Shown: one piece after another, positions 63,527 to 64,000 of the stretch | Layout: the number at the start of each line of letters is the position of its first letter | How positions within the stretch are numbered: position 1 is the stretch's first letter | DNA from: Luteimonas panaciterrae | GTDB lineage: Bacteria > Pseudomonadota > Gammaproteobacteria > Xanthomonadales > Xanthomonadaceae | Direction: 5' to 3' | Assembly (NCBI RefSeq): GCF_020511115.1 | Contig: NZ_JAJAVH010000001.1 | Span: 744,001-808,000, forward strand | DNA length: 64,000 bases | Notes under the pieces: generated by a model | The model's database searches: none | Told to the model about the DNA's origin: nothing | What the model saw: only the letters and a program-made list of their open reading frames with translations | Translations under genes and position numbers: made by a program

Positions 63527-64000
63527 CTAGTGGTGCTGAGCGCTGGTCTCGAACACGTCCGCGTAAGGATCGTGCTCGCCGACGCTGCCTTCGGAGAAGC
63601 GGAACTTCAACGCCAAGCCGTCGCGCGAATCGGCGGCCTTGAGCGCTTCCTCGCGGTCGATCCTGCCGGCCTTGTACAGGCGGAACAGGCACTGGTCGAA
63701 GGATTCCATGCCCGCTTCCAGCGACTCCTCCATCGCCTGCTTGATCTCATGCACCTGGCCGCGGCGCAGCAGGTCGCGGATCAGCGGCGTGTTGATCAGC
63801 ACCTCGGTCGCCGGCAGGCGGCGGCCGTCCAGGCCCATCACCAGGCGCTGCGACACCACCGCGCGCAGGTTCAGCGCGAGGTTCATCAGCACGTTGGCGT
63901 GCGCGGCCTCGGGGAAGAAGTTGAGGATGCGCTCGATGGTCTGGTCGGCGTTGTTGGAGTGCAGCGTCGCCAGGCAGATGTGGCCGGTCTCGGCGAAGGC
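63527..64000 (-). CDS. pilU: Type IV pilus retraction ATPase PilU, C-terminal part
   Basis: The gene runs off the right end; 157 residues are visible. They read 'AFAETGHICLATLHSNNADQTIERILNFFPE', then 'LNLRAVVSQRLV' and 'EVLINTPLIRDLLRRGQVHEIKQAMEESLEAGMESFDQCLFRLYKAGRI', which is the C-terminal ATPase region of the PilT/PilU family. 'VHEIK.AME.SLE.GM.SFDQ' favours PilU. It powers pilus retraction together with PilT. Confidence 0.85.
   Translation of the reverse strand, partial: AFAETGHICLATLHSNNADQTIERILNFFPEAAHANVLMNLALNLRAVVSQRLVMGLDGRRLPATEVLINTPLIRDLLRRGQVHEIKQAMEESLEAGMESFDQCLFRLYKAGRIDREEALKAADSRDGLALKFRFSEGSVGEHDPYADVFETSAQHH

Overview
The window looks like chromosomal DNA of a high-G+C gammaproteobacterium of the Xanthomonadales (Lysobacterales). 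The main evidence is a 230-residue Clp-type CRP homologue divergent from speD, a tryptophan 2,3-dioxygenase whose key residues fall at the same numbers as I recall for the Xanthomonas enzyme (H55, Y113, R117, H240), and the order trpE ... trpG-trpD ... trpC ... clp/speD ... coq7 ... rplM-rpsI. Family or genus cannot be fixed from sequence alone. Most of the window is core metabolism, with small accessory islands.

Layout. 1-9.4 kb: a partial SPOR-domain gene, tRNA-Thr, a GNAT, arginase, an entericidin-like lipoprotein, CsbD, trpS with an unusual C-terminal extension, envelope proteins, an M23 peptidase with SH3b domain, and an MBL hydrolase. 9.4-14.5 kb (minus strand): a seven-gene branched-chain 2-oxoacid dehydrogenase operon (E1alpha, E1beta, cupin, SH3 protein, E2, two VOC proteins). 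14.9-18.5 kb: a 1192-residue secreted nuclease. 18.6-24.6 kb: kynA, a POT peptide transporter, and the tyrosine-degradation pair hppD-hmgA with a divergent MarR regulator. 26.8-30.5 kb: three cation antiporters (CaCA, NhaD, NhaA). 30.5-37.3 kb: housekeeping genes (purC, rpe, SMR transporter, RraA-like, lipid kinase) with one low-G+C orphan. 37.6-54.8 kb: trpE, a two-component system, trpG-trpD, a cyanophycin locus (cphB, orphan, cphA, second Mur ligase) and trpC fused to a HAD phosphatase. 54.9-64 kb: MarR-GNAT fusion, GNAT, clp, speD, coq7, rplM-rpsI, tRNA-Gln, a 2OG-Fe dioxygenase, fahA-maiA and a partial pilU.

How the genes work together. HppD, HmgA, MaiA and FahA form the homogentisate route from 4-hydroxyphenylpyruvate to fumarate and acetoacetate. 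The two loci lie about 40 kb apart but share a near-identical 14-bp palindrome in their promoters, so the MarR protein beside hppD probably controls both. KynA starts tryptophan degradation, while trpE/G/D/C make tryptophan. Cyanophycin (an Arg/Asp polymer) synthesis and degradation genes sit together.

Most unusual points. (1) The second Mur ligase of the cyanophycin locus carries an in-frame, REP-bounded cassette encoding a complete DUF559 (PD-(D/E)xK-type) nuclease domain. (2) A 42-bp imperfect inverted repeat lies just upstream of that gene; its arm differences are G-U compatible in minus-strand RNA. (3) TrpC is fused to a HAD hydrolase. (4) TrpS carries a DUF1508-like tail. (5) Two tyrosine loci share an operator. 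(6) Several dispersed short palindromic elements and operator-like tandem repeats are present. No CRISPR array, rRNA, prophage or transposase was seen.
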